From Oceanobacillus profundus (GTDB lineage: Bacteria; Bacillota; Bacilli; Bacillales; Amphibacillaceae), in NCBI RefSeq assembly GCF_003515705.1, contig NZ_QWEH01000012.1, positions 86,985-150,984 on the forward strand: a stretch of DNA of 64,000 nt, in the 5' to 3' direction. Position numbers and translations under genes: made by a program. The notes beneath the pieces are model-generated. The model did no database searches and was not told where the DNA came from. It saw only the letters and a list, made by a program, of their open reading frames with translations. Position 1 is the stretch's first letter, and each line of letters starts with the position of its first letter. Shown here piece after piece: positions 55,502 through 63,945 of this stretch.

Positions 55502-56827
55502 TTAAAATAGTAAAAGGCCAAGTGCAATTGGAATAAAACTAAACATTAAAATCATTACACAGAACCCCATAATATCTCGGATTTTTAGTCCTGCAATAGC
55601 AAGAACCGGCAGAGCCCAGAATGGCTGAATCATATTTGTCCATGCGTCTCCCCAAGCAACTGCCATAGCAGTCTTTGCTGTATCCGCACCGATTTCAAGT
55701 GCTGCTTGAATCATTATTGGTCCTTGCACAGCCCATTGTCCACCACCAGAAGGAACGAAAACATTCACAATACCAGCGCTGATAAATGTGAAAATTGGCA
55801 ATGTGGCTGCTGTAGAAAAGCTGACAAACCATAATGAAATCTGTTCGGATAATCCAGATGAATCCATCATTCCCATGATTCCTGCATAAAAAGGAAATTG
55901 TACGATAATACCTCCCGCATTTTTAACTCCATCACTAACAGTATCGAGAAAACGGCGGGGAGTTCCGTGTAGAATAATCCCTAAGAAAAGAAAAATAAAA
56001 TTAACTATATTTATATTTAAGTCAAATCCATTCATCACAAAATGATAACCTACAAATAGCAGTCCCATTAAACCGATTAAGAGTGAGAGGACCCGGCTAT
56101 TCTCCATTCGTTCAGCAGGTGTTGTTGGTTGCGCAACCGCTGCGTTCACGATTTCTTTCGATTCTTCTTTCCATAATGACGTATTTGTTGGACTTATCGG
56201 ATCGGCACCTTTTAATAAATATCGATTAAAAAATGGCAATGTAATTAATAGTGTAATAACAATAAATATATTAAATGGACTAAACAATGTATCTACGACT
56301 GGGATTATACCCATTGTATCTTCTAAAAAGTGTCCAGGGGTAGCTATGAGAAGTGGTACCGATCCTGAAAAACCACCATGCCAGATAAGCATTCCACTGT
56401 ATGCGCTTGCGATTAAGATCCGATAATCGACTGCAGGAACTCGTTTTGCGACGTGAACAGCAAATAATGCCCCTACAACTAGCCCAAATCCATAGTTTAT
56501 TAGACAAGCTACTAAAGCAACAAATGTAACAAGCATAACCGCCTGACCTGGAGTTTTTGCTAAATCACTAAGCTTAGCTAAAAAGCGTTTCACAACCGGT
56601 GTACTTGCTAAAATAAATCCGGTCACAACAACGAGGGACATTTGCATGCCAAAAGCAAGGAGATCCCAAAAACCATTTCCCCAATGGGTAACCATTTCCA
56701 TTGGACCATTGTCCGTTAAGATAACCCCTAAAAAATAAACGAAAATGGTTAAAATAATTGCAAATAAAAATGCATCTGGTAAGTAACGCTGAACTAATCT
56801 GTCAAAAAATGACGTTAAAAATCTCAA
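55502..56827 (-). CDS. Short-chain fatty acid transporter (AtoE family)
   Basis: A membrane protein of about 441 residues of the AtoE short-chain fatty acid uptake family. It starts LRFLTSFFDRLVQRYLPDAF and has FVPSGGGQWAVQGPIMIQAA with WGDAWTNMIQPFWALP near the C-terminus, both conserved in AtoE. About ten to twelve membrane segments are visible. TTG 56827 is preferred because GGGAGG lies seven bases before it; an ATG eight codons upstream overlaps that binding site. Acetoacetate or butyrate is the family's usual substrate. Confidence 0.88.
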   Translation of the reverse strand: MRFLTSFFDRLVQRYLPDAFLFAIILTIFVYFLGVILTDNGPMEMVTHWGNGFWDLLAFGMQMSLVVVTGFILASTPVVKRFLAKLSDLAKTPGQAVMLVTFVALVACLINYGFGLVVGALFAVHVAKRVPAVDYRILIASAYSGMLIWHGGFSGSVPLLIATPGHFLEDTMGIIPVVDTLFSPFNIFIVITLLITLPFFNRYLLKGADPISPTNTSLWKEESKEIVNAAVAQPTTPAERMENSRVLSLLIGLMGLLFVGYHFVMNGFDLNINIVNFIFLFLGIILHGTPRRFLDTVSDGVKNAGGIIVQFPFYAGIMGMMDSSGLSEQISLWFVSFSTAATLPIFTFISAGIVNVFVPSGGGQWAVQGPIMIQAALEIGADTAKTAMAVAWGDAWTNMIQPFWALPVLAIAGLKIRDIMGFCVMILMFSFIPIALGLLLF

Positions 56828-57204
56828 TAGAATTCCTCCCTTTGCAAACATTTTTTAAAATAATAGTACCATAAATACAAAAATTATCATGCTGAAATAT
56901 ATGCTCGTCCTTAGGGAAATAGTATGATTTTGCAAGATAAGATAATCAAAAATATGGTTAAACGTGTCGATTTTGTTTGTATAACACACATAACTTGTTA
57001 TTTTTGTGTAAAATAGAGCTTGGTGTTTTGGAGGATAGGAAAGCATAAAAACTTTACTATCTGTATAAGTGCAACGAATGCATTCGTCTAAAGTCTTGCA
57101 TTTTAACGTATAAGTTCTACTAAGAATGCTTTCTACGAATCCCATCTACAAGTACCAGGTTTTCTAAAAATACCACATTAATTTGGAAAGAGATGATATA
57201 TCAT
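56828..57204. other. Intergenic region between divergent genes
   Basis: About 375 AT-rich bases that must hold the promoters of both flanking genes. No definite operator, terminator or RNA could be assigned. Confidence 0.35.
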
Positions 57205-57831
57205 ATGAATGGAACAGCACATGTTGCAATTGGAGCGGCTGCAGGCTTTGTCGTTGCGAATCAATTTGCATCGTCTCCTACGACAACATTACTTTTCGTT
57301 GGACTAGGAGGTGTTTCAGGCTTAATGCCTGATTTGGATATCGATGGAAAACTTCGAAGCAAAATAACATTCTCCCATAAAGTAATTCAATCAGCGGCTC
57401 AGTTAATTGGTGCATTGATGATTATGTACAGTCTTTATGAAGGAACAGCAACAGAACGACTTTTTGGGATGGGGATCGGCATAGCGATGATGGCATTATC
57501 AGCTTTGCTTAAACAAAAACATATGTTAATTATTACGGGGATAGGTATACTTGCTGGCAGTATTACGTTACAAGAAAAATGGCTAATGTTGCTTGGAGTT
57601 TACATATTAATAGCATCTTTCGTTTCTCATCGGAGTTACACACACTCCATTATAGGTACTATATTCTTCGGAATTATTGCTTTTCATTTACAGGAGTCTC
57701 TTGGAATCGAAGGTGTCTTCTATGCTTGTTTAGCTGGTTATATTAGCCATCTAGTTGCCGATAGCAAGTTTCTTCCGGTTAATAAGCGGGGAATTAAATT
57801 GTTTCTGCCTTTTTCCTCAAAGGAGTTTTAG
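57205..57831 (+). CDS. YdjM-like metal-dependent membrane hydrolase
   Basis: A 208-residue membrane protein of the YdjM/DUF457 family, often annotated as inner-membrane metal-dependent hydrolases. It has an N-terminal GTAHVAIGAAAGF, an acidic DLDIDGKLRSKITFSHKVI and later SHRSYTHSIIG plus YISHLVADS, all with family-type His/Asp. Either ATG 57193 or 57205 could start it; 57205 gives the family-typical N-terminus, though the GGAAAGAG site is spaced more awkwardly. The function is not well defined. Confidence 0.75.
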   Translation: MNGTAHVAIGAAAGFVVANQFASSPTTTLLFVGLGGVSGLMPDLDIDGKLRSKITFSHKVIQSAAQLIGALMIMYSLYEGTATERLFGMGIGIAMMALSALLKQKHMLIITGIGILAGSITLQEKWLMLLGVYILIASFVSHRSYTHSIIGTIFFGIIAFHLQESLGIEGVFYACLAGYISHLVADSKFLPVNKRGIKLFLPFSSKEF

Positions 57832-57855
57832 CATGTGAAGTAGATTGTTGAATAC

Positions 57856-57872
57856 TTCCAAACGGTTTGGAA
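57856..57872. promoter_or_regulatory. 17-bp perfect palindrome
   Basis: TTCCAAACGGTTTGGAA is symmetrical around a single central G. It lies 25-40 bases after the YdjM-like gene and about 200 bases before the TAXI gene. It could be a regulator binding site. The hairpin at 57886-57915 (TAGTAG..CGAATC with GATTTG..CTACTA) follows. Confidence 0.5.
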
Positions 57873-57885
57873 ACTTCCCTATAAT

Positions 57886-57920
57886 TAGTAGTCGAATCTA
57901 TGGATTTGGCTACTAGTTTA
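57886..57920 (+). terminator. Possible terminator hairpin after the YdjM-like gene
   Basis: TAGTAG.CGAATC pairs with GATTTG.CTACTA around TATG, followed by the loosely T-rich GTTTATT. Confidence 0.4.
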
Positions 57921-58069
57921 TTAGCTTCATTTTTGTCCAGATATTCCATTGAATAAATATTGAAATTTTTCTGAAATAATATATAATTAGTGTAAGGATT
58001 GGCTAACATTGGAAATCTACATAGTATTTAAGAATATCCGAAAAGTAAACATGATAAGGGGTTGATGGT

Positions 58070-59062
58070 GTGTTCAAAAGAATATTTTTGTTAACGCTTA
58101 CATCTATTTTATGCTTATTTTTACTTATAGCCTGTGGTGGGGGAGGAGCAAATATTGCAATTGGTCCGCCTGCAAGTGAAACAAATGCGGTATCCAAATT
58201 AATTTTGGATGCCTATGGTATTGAAGATAGTGATTATAGTGCCTATCAAGAAGGCTTTGGAGACGCAGCAGATGGTGTACAAGACGGAAACATCGATGTT
58301 TCTATTGGTATTCTAGGTTTGCCTGCCGGTAATATTGAAAGTTTGCAAGCGTCTGTTGGTGATGTGAAAATGATTGGGTTATCAGATGATGCGATAGCAT
58401 ATATGGAAGAAAACAGTGGATACATGCGATACACGATTCCACAGGATACGTATGATTTTATGGATGAAGATATTGAGACCGTTACGGCATTTGCTGTTTT
58501 AGTAGCAAATACAGATTCAATTGATGAAGAGCTTGGATATGAGCTTGCGAAAAGTATGGTGGAAAATGCAAACGAAAATACACATGCACAGTCCGTGCAT
58601 ATGACGTTGGAAAATGCACTGCAAGGAGCAGAAGGCTTACCGATTCATCCTGGTGCTAAGCGTTATTACGAAGAGCAAGGGTTGGCGGTAGATAATGAAG
58701 TTGCAGTACTAGGCGCAACGGAACGAAAGAATGATTTAATTTTGGGAACGGGAAGTCAGGGCGGTACCTATTATCCACTCGGTGGAGAAATAGCGACGAT
58801 TTGGAATAAGAATATTGAAGGATTAAATGTGACGAATACAGAAACGGGTGCTTCCATTGAAAACTTAGCCAGTATACGTGATGGGAATATGGATCTTGGT
58901 ATGACAGTTCATGTACCGGCACTGGATGCAGTGCATGGAGAAGGTGACTTTGCAGAAAATGAAGTTACAAATGCAGCATTTATCGGTCATATTTACCCTG
59001 AAGTCGTTCAAATTGTTACACGGGAAAACACAGACATCACGAGCCTGGACGATTTAGAGTAA
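58070..59062 (+). CDS. TAXI-type TRAP solute-binding lipoprotein with permuted domain order
   Basis: A 330-residue lipoprotein: the signal peptide ends at LIAC (Cys22). Residues about 28-204 (NIAIGPPASETNAV through HPGAKRYYEEQG) correspond to the usual C-terminal half of TAXI binding proteins. Residues about 221-330 (NDLILGTGSQGGTYYPLGG through IGHIYPEVVQIV to SLDDLE) correspond to the usual N-terminal half. The two halves meet the lipobox and the stop codon exactly at the normal LDDL/GK-VAVG junction, so the protein looks circularly permuted rather than truncated. The start is GTG 58070 with AAGGGG upstream. It lies 113 bases before the fused TRAP permease. Confidence 0.85.
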   Translation: MFKRIFLLTLTSILCLFLLIACGGGGANIAIGPPASETNAVSKLILDAYGIEDSDYSAYQEGFGDAADGVQDGNIDVSIGILGLPAGNIESLQASVGDVKMIGLSDDAIAYMEENSGYMRYTIPQDTYDFMDEDIETVTAFAVLVANTDSIDEELGYELAKSMVENANENTHAQSVHMTLENALQGAEGLPIHPGAKRYYEEQGLAVDNEVAVLGATERKNDLILGTGSQGGTYYPLGGEIATIWNKNIEGLNVTNTETGASIENLASIRDGNMDLGMTVHVPALDAVHGEGDFAENEVTNAAFIGHIYPEVVQIVTRENTDITSLDDLE

Positions 59063-59109
59063 GTTATATAGAGGTACTTGGTTCCATATTTTAATTGCTA
59101 TATAAGAAT

Positions 59110-59156
59110 ACAAAGAAGAGGATCTAGTAATTAAACCGGGATCCTTTTCTTACTAT
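59110..59156 (+). terminator. Terminator-like hairpin between TAXI gene and permease
   Basis: AAGAAGAGGATC pairs with GATCCTTTTCTT around about 15 bases. A partial terminator here would lower permease expression relative to the binding protein. Confidence 0.6.
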
Positions 59157-59175
59157 TTTATAAAGGTGTGATCGA

Positions 59176-61134
59176 ATGAAAGAAAACTCCCAACTAGATG
59201 CTAAACAAATTTTAGAAAAATATGATCGCGAGAGCAATTACCGTGTAAACATTGGAAAGTGGGCTTGGGTCGTTTCATTTCTAGGTGTAGCTCTTACGCT
59301 ATTCCATTTATATACAGGTTATTTTGGTACACTTCCATCACAGCAGCAAGGAGCAATTCACTTAGGAACAGCGCTTGGTCTTATGTTTTTACTGTTTCCT
59401 GCAAAAAAAGGATTACAAAAAAAACAAAAAACCGTTCCATGGTATGATGTGCTTTTAGCATTTACTGCAATTTATGTAACGTACCATAAGATTATTTTCT
59501 TTGAATCGATTCTTCAAAGTCGTATTTCTGGATATGGTACGTTAGATGTTATTATTTCTATTCTTGGAATTTTATTATTACTGGAAGCAACTCGTCGAAC
59601 AGTAGGACTTCCTATTGTCATTGTAGCGAGTGTTGCGATTTTGTATGCTGTTTTTGGTAACTTTATGCCGACACAAATACTGTCACATCCAGGATTCGCC
59701 GTGGATCGGATTACAACAGATTTATGGTATAAGGAGATCGGTATTTTTGGTACGCCGATTCAAATATCAGCCAAGTTTATTTTCTTATTTCTTTTCTTTG
59801 GCGTTATTTTAGTGCACACGAAAATCGGTCAGTTTTTTAATGATATTGCACTTGCTTTAACGGGAAGATTTACGGGTGGTACTGCTAAAACAGCTGTAGT
59901 AGCAAGTGCACTGCAAGGTATGGTATCTGGAAGTTCGGTTGGGAATACAGTTGCTTCTGGATCGTTTACCATTCCAATGATGAAAAAGTCAGGGTTTAAG
60001 CCAGAATTTGCTGCAGCGACAGAAGCTTCTGCGTCTACTGGGGGACAAATTATGCCACCAATTATGGGAGCCGCGGCATTTATTATGATGGAATATTTAG
60101 GTGTGTCCTACGGAACAATTATGTTAGCAGCAATCGTTCCTGCTGTATTATATTTTACAGGTATCTTTATTGGAACTCATTTTGAAGCAAAGAAAATAGG
60201 TGTTATCGGATTACCGAAGGCTCAGCTGCCAGTTTTCAAGGAGTTAATGGTGAAAAATGGGTACATGCTTCTGCCGCTATTCATTATTATTGGAACGATT
60301 ATGGTTGGTTTTACTCCACAACGAGCAGCATTAATGGGGATTTTCACTGCTTTTCTTGTTAGCTTAATTCGAAAAGACACACGAATGAGCGTTAAAAAAG
60401 TGTTTCTTGTTCTGGAGGAAGGTGCTCGGGTAGCACTGCCGGTAATTGCAGCAGTTGGAACGGCAGGGATTATTGCTGGAGTTGTAAGTATTACAGGCTT
60501 GGGAGCTAAATTTGCCGCAAGTATCATTGCGTTATCAGGTGGCATACTATTTTTCTCCTTAATTTTTACCATGATTGCTTGTATTATTTTGGGCATGGGA
60601 CTTCCAACAACCGCTAACTATGTCGTGACAGCGACCATTGCAGCGCCTGTTCTAATTAATGATTTTGGGGTTTTACCGATAGCAGCTCATATGTTTGTCT
60701 TTTACTTCGGAATTGTTGCAGATATTACACCACCTGTTTGCTTGGCTGCATATGCTGGGGCTGGCATCGCTCGAGCAAATCCATTTAAATCGGGGGTAAC
60801 AGCTGTGAAATTAGCCATAGCTGCATTCATTATACCGTATATATTCATTTACAATCCAATATTGTTGTTACAGGATATTACACCAATAAGACTCATTATT
60901 TCCTTATTAACTGCAATTATCGGAATGACCGCAGTTAGTAGCGCTGTGATTGGATTTTTCATAAGAAGTTCCTATTCATGGGAGCGTCTGATTCTGTTTA
61001 TTGCAGGTGTTATGCTTATTGTACCTGATTTGGTTATTAGTTTAATTGGATTATTACTCCTTCTCGGGGTTTGGTATATACAGAAACAGCGCAAGGATGA
61101 CTCTGGAGAAATGAAAGCACGTTTATCTGTGTGA
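59176..61134 (+). CDS. Fused TRAP transporter permease (4TM/12TM)
   Basis: A 652-residue membrane protein that combines the small and large TRAP permease parts, as usual for TAXI systems. About residues 30-150 form the small part. The large (DctM-like) part carries GMVSGSSVGNTVASGSFTIP, ASASTGGQIMPPIMGAAAF, MGLPTTANYVVTATIAAP and GIVADITPPVCLAAYAGAGI. It imports organic acids, using a sodium or proton gradient and the TAXI binding protein. The substrate is unknown. The ATG follows AAAGGTG. Confidence 0.9.
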   Translation: MKENSQLDAKQILEKYDRESNYRVNIGKWAWVVSFLGVALTLFHLYTGYFGTLPSQQQGAIHLGTALGLMFLLFPAKKGLQKKQKTVPWYDVLLAFTAIYVTYHKIIFFESILQSRISGYGTLDVIISILGILLLLEATRRTVGLPIVIVASVAILYAVFGNFMPTQILSHPGFAVDRITTDLWYKEIGIFGTPIQISAKFIFLFLFFGVILVHTKIGQFFNDIALALTGRFTGGTAKTAVVASALQGMVSGSSVGNTVASGSFTIPMMKKSGFKPEFAAATEASASTGGQIMPPIMGAAAFIMMEYLGVSYGTIMLAAIVPAVLYFTGIFIGTHFEAKKIGVIGLPKAQLPVFKELMVKNGYMLLPLFIIIGTIMVGFTPQRAALMGIFTAFLVSLIRKDTRMSVKKVFLVLEEGARVALPVIAAVGTAGIIAGVVSITGLGAKFAASIIALSGGILFFSLIFTMIACIILGMGLPTTANYVVTATIAAPVLINDFGVLPIAAHMFVFYFGIVADITPPVCLAAYAGAGIARANPFKSGVTAVKLAIAAFIIPYIFIYNPILLLQDITPIRLIISLLTAIIGMTAVSSAVIGFFIRSSYSWERLILFIAGVMLIVPDLVISLIGLLLLLGVWYIQKQRKDDSGEMKARLSV

Positions 61135-61162
61135 ATTATTGAGTCCTATATAAGAGCTTTGT

Positions 61163-61198
61163 AAATGGAGAGTTGCGCTTTAATGTAACTCTCCATTT
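61163..61198 (+). terminator. Terminator after the TRAP permease
   Basis: A perfect 12-bp stem AAATGGAGAGTT / AACTCTCCATTT with a 12-base loop, followed by a T-rich tail. Confidence 0.85.
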
Positions 61199-61299
61199 TA
61201 TTTTAAGCTACACTTTCGTTATATAAGAAAATTTCGAGTTGAGTTTAAATAATGATAGCGAATACATGACGAAATTCGACAAAAATTTCAGATATTGTA

Positions 61300-61329
61300 T
61301 TGATTTTTGAGAGGAAATGGGTTTATAAT
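61300..61329 (+). promoter_or_regulatory. Putative sigma-A promoter
   Basis: -35 TTGATT (61300-61305), an 18-base spacer and a perfect -10 TATAAT (61324-61329), about 108 bases before the next gene. Confidence 0.5.
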
Positions 61330-61436
61330 ATCTAAAATTGCTCTAAACATTGGTTGCTATTATATAAAGGACCTGCTTGCATGGAGTGAATTTTCATAAT
61401 AATAAAACTTTACATCTTAGATACGGAGGTCTTTTT

Positions 61437-62600
61437 ATGCTAAGCAATCCACTTATAGCTACAACGCTTATTTTTGCATTGATTGCACTTGGAGAGTGGC
61501 TTTCGATCATCTCCAAAGCAAGAATTCCAATGCTTCTTACCGCGATGGTAGGTTATTTGATTTGTATTTGGACGGGAATATTCCCTAAAGATATTCTTGC
61601 AACATCACAATTCGCTGCATTAGGGGCGATGTTAGTTGGACCTGCTATTTTACACATGGGCACAATGATTCCTTTTTCACTCTTGAAAACCCAGTATAAA
61701 GCTGTATTAATTTCATTAGGAGGGATTATAGTTTCTGGTGTACTCATATTGGTTATTGTCTCATTTCTCTTTGACTATCCAACTGCGGTAGCGGGAATTG
61801 GGCCGCTCAGTGGAGGAGTTGTAGCACTAATTATTACTTCTGAAAAGTTAACAGAGATTGGGCTGACAAGCTTAGTAGTTATTCCAGCATTGATCGTTGC
61901 GTTTCAAGGATTATTGGGAATGCCGCTCGCGCAATATTTTCTAAGAAAATATGCGTTTACGATTCAAGAGCAGATAGATAATGGAACATTTAAGCCGATG
62001 GAAGATACTAAGCTTACAGCTACAAAGGAAACAGCTGCGAAGAGTCCAATTAAATCGAGTATGACATTAAAATTATTCTTTGTATTTGTAGGTGCAGCAA
62101 TTGGTACGGCACTAGGTGAGGTAACACCAATCCATTACAGTCTTTGGTGTCTTGCATTTGGTGTAACAGGATTGAAGCTCGGTATCTTTGAACATAAATC
62201 ACTGGAAAAAGCGAATTCATTTAACTTAACGATGATTGCAATTATATTTGTTGTTATTGGTACAATGGCTGATGTTAGTCCACAGGATGTATTAAACAAC
62301 CTGCCTAGTATCATTGTTTTGCTTTTGCTTGGTACACTCGGTATTTCATTAGGTGGATTTATCGTTTCGAAGCTGCTGAAGTGGCACCCATATAAGGGAA
62401 TGCCTGTTGCTTTAACAGCATTATTTGGGTTTCCGGCTGACTATATTCTTTGTGAAGAAGTAAGCAGAAGTATTGCAAGGAATAAAGAGGAAGAGGAAAC
62501 CATTTTTAATGAAATGCTGACACCGATGCTAATTGGCGGGTTTACGACCGTTACCATTGCATCAGTAGTCATCGCGGGAATATTAGTTCAAACATTATAG
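61437..62600 (+). CDS. Membrane transport protein of unknown family
   Basis: A 387-residue protein with about ten hydrophobic segments in two halves joined by a polar stretch (residues about 180-215). I do not recognise the family with certainty. The glycine-rich AGIGPLSGGVVALIITSEKL in the first half, and PVALTALFGFPADYILCEEV near the C-terminus, look like substrate-site motifs of a secondary transporter. ATG 61437 follows ACGGAGG; an upstream ATG in the same frame (61377) has no site. It is followed 21 bases later by an amidohydrolase, so it may import that enzyme's substrate. Confidence 0.65.
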   Translation: MLSNPLIATTLIFALIALGEWLSIISKARIPMLLTAMVGYLICIWTGIFPKDILATSQFAALGAMLVGPAILHMGTMIPFSLLKTQYKAVLISLGGIIVSGVLILVIVSFLFDYPTAVAGIGPLSGGVVALIITSEKLTEIGLTSLVVIPALIVAFQGLLGMPLAQYFLRKYAFTIQEQIDNGTFKPMEDTKLTATKETAAKSPIKSSMTLKLFFVFVGAAIGTALGEVTPIHYSLWCLAFGVTGLKLGIFEHKSLEKANSFNLTMIAIIFVVIGTMADVSPQDVLNNLPSIIVLLLLGTLGISLGGFIVSKLLKWHPYKGMPVALTALFGFPADYILCEEVSRSIARNKEEEETIFNEMLTPMLIGGFTTVTIASVVIAGILVQTL

Positions 62601-62621
62601 GAATCGTTGGAGGAAAATAAA

Positions 62622-63866
62622 ATGGGAAAAACAATAATTAAAAATGGATTGTTGATAGATGGAAATGGTGGAGAAATTCAACAAGGTGCAATTGTTGTTG
62701 TAGAAGGTAATTGTATACAATACGTTGGTCCCGAAAGTATGTATACTGCAGACGGTAATGAAGCAGTTTTGGATGCGCAGGGTGGAACGATTATGCCAGG
62801 TTTAATAGATACACATGTTCATATGATGCTCGAGTTTTCACCGGTTGCAAAAAGGCTGACAACTCCATTTTCTTTTATGTATTACCAAGCAGCAAAATAC
62901 CTGGAAGCAACATTACACGCAGGCATTACTTCTGTTCGCGATGCACTTGGAGCAGATCTAGGTGTGAAAAAAGCAATTGAAGAGGGGCTTATTACAGGAC
63001 CAAGAATGCAATTAAGTATTAACGCACTGACGATCACTGGCGGGCATGGGGATGGTTATACAGTCTCGGGTATAGAAATGGATCTTTTACCATCGGGTTA
63101 TCCAGGAATGCCAAGTGGAAAATGTGATGGAGTAGAAGAGGTTCGCAAAAAAGCACGTGAAATGCTGCGTGCAGGTGCAGAAGTTATAAAGGTGCACGCA
63201 ACTGGTGGTGTAACAAGTGCAACAGACCACCCGGAATTCACGCAATTTTCTCAAGCAGAATTAGAAGCGATTGTTGAGGAAGGAAAGTTTAGAAAAGGTG
63301 TCAAGGTAATGGCACATGCACAAGGTGCAGAAGGTATTAAAAATGCAGTAAGGGCTGGAGTACATTCGATTGAGCATGGAATCTTTCTGGATGATGAGGC
63401 AATTGAGTTGATGCTTGAAAAAGGTACATATCTCGTACCAACATTACTTGCTCCTGTTGGTGTTTTAGAAACAGCAGAGGAAGCAGGTATGCCTGATACT
63501 GCTGTAGAAAAATCAAAGGAAGTTATTGAAATTCATAAAGCAAGTATTGCAAAAGCTTATCAAGCCGGTGTGAAAATTGCTATGGGAACAGATGCAGGAG
63601 TTGTGAAACATGGAATCAACTTACGTGAGCTAGGTTTAATGACGGAGATTGGAATGTCACCGATGGAGTCCATTGTAGCTTCTACAAAAACTGCTGCAGA
63701 ATGTCTCGGATGGGAAAATAAAGTTGGGACAATTGAAGCTGGAAAATTAGCAGATATTATTATCGTAAAAGGCAACCCGCTGGAGGATATTTCCTCTCTT
63801 GCTGACAATGATACGATTCAGATTGTAATGAAAGATGGAAAAGTAGAGAAGAACCTACTAAACTAA
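62622..63866 (+). CDS. Amidohydrolase family protein (imidazolonepropionase/prolidase-like)
   Basis: A 414-residue metal-dependent hydrolase of the amidohydrolase superfamily. The motifs are DTHVHMM (HxH pair, about residue 62), AEVIKVHATGG (Lys ligand), VMAHAQG (His), SIEHGIF (His) and MGTDAG (Asp). This pattern is seen in peptidase-like members such as Xaa-Pro or Xaa-Arg dipeptidases and in imidazolonepropionase-like proteins. ATG 62622 follows GGAGG. The preceding membrane protein is in the same operon, so uptake and cleavage of one compound are inferred. Confidence 0.85.
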   Translation: MGKTIIKNGLLIDGNGGEIQQGAIVVVEGNCIQYVGPESMYTADGNEAVLDAQGGTIMPGLIDTHVHMMLEFSPVAKRLTTPFSFMYYQAAKYLEATLHAGITSVRDALGADLGVKKAIEEGLITGPRMQLSINALTITGGHGDGYTVSGIEMDLLPSGYPGMPSGKCDGVEEVRKKAREMLRAGAEVIKVHATGGVTSATDHPEFTQFSQAELEAIVEEGKFRKGVKVMAHAQGAEGIKNAVRAGVHSIEHGIFLDDEAIELMLEKGTYLVPTLLAPVGVLETAEEAGMPDTAVEKSKEVIEIHKASIAKAYQAGVKIAMGTDAGVVKHGINLRELGLMTEIGMSPMESIVASTKTAAECLGWENKVGTIEAGKLADIIIVKGNPLEDISSLADNDTIQIVMKDGKVEKNLLN

Positions 63867-63872
63867 TAAAAA

Positions 63873-63894
63873 TGAGGCTGGGACAAAACCCCAG
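63873..63894. repeat. GAGGCTGGGACAAAA-type dispersed motif
   Basis: The sequence TGAGGCTGGGACAAAACCCC begins seven bases after the last stop codon and contains a small CTGGG/CCCAG pairing. Similar GAGGCTGGGACA strings are, from memory, common at gene ends in Gram-positive genomes; this was not checked. Confidence 0.5.
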
Positions 63895-63899
63895 TAATT

Positions 63900-63945
63900 A
63901 AAAAGAGTGGTACTCGCCAATAAGTTGGTGAGTACCGCTCTTTTT
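63900..63945 (+). terminator. Terminator after the amidohydrolase
   Basis: A near-perfect stem of about 20 bp pairs AAAAAGAGTGGTACTCGCC with GGTGAGTACCGCTCTTTTT and ends in TTTTT. Confidence 0.88.

Noticed and set aside
56855..57145. Minus-strand 96-codon frame upstream of the fatty acid transporter gene
   Set aside because: No ribosome binding site, AT-driven composition and no family resemblance; more likely promoter DNA.
60222..60596. Minus-strand 124-codon frame inside the TRAP permease gene
   Set aside because: It is antisense to a conserved membrane domain and has no start signals; a shadow frame.
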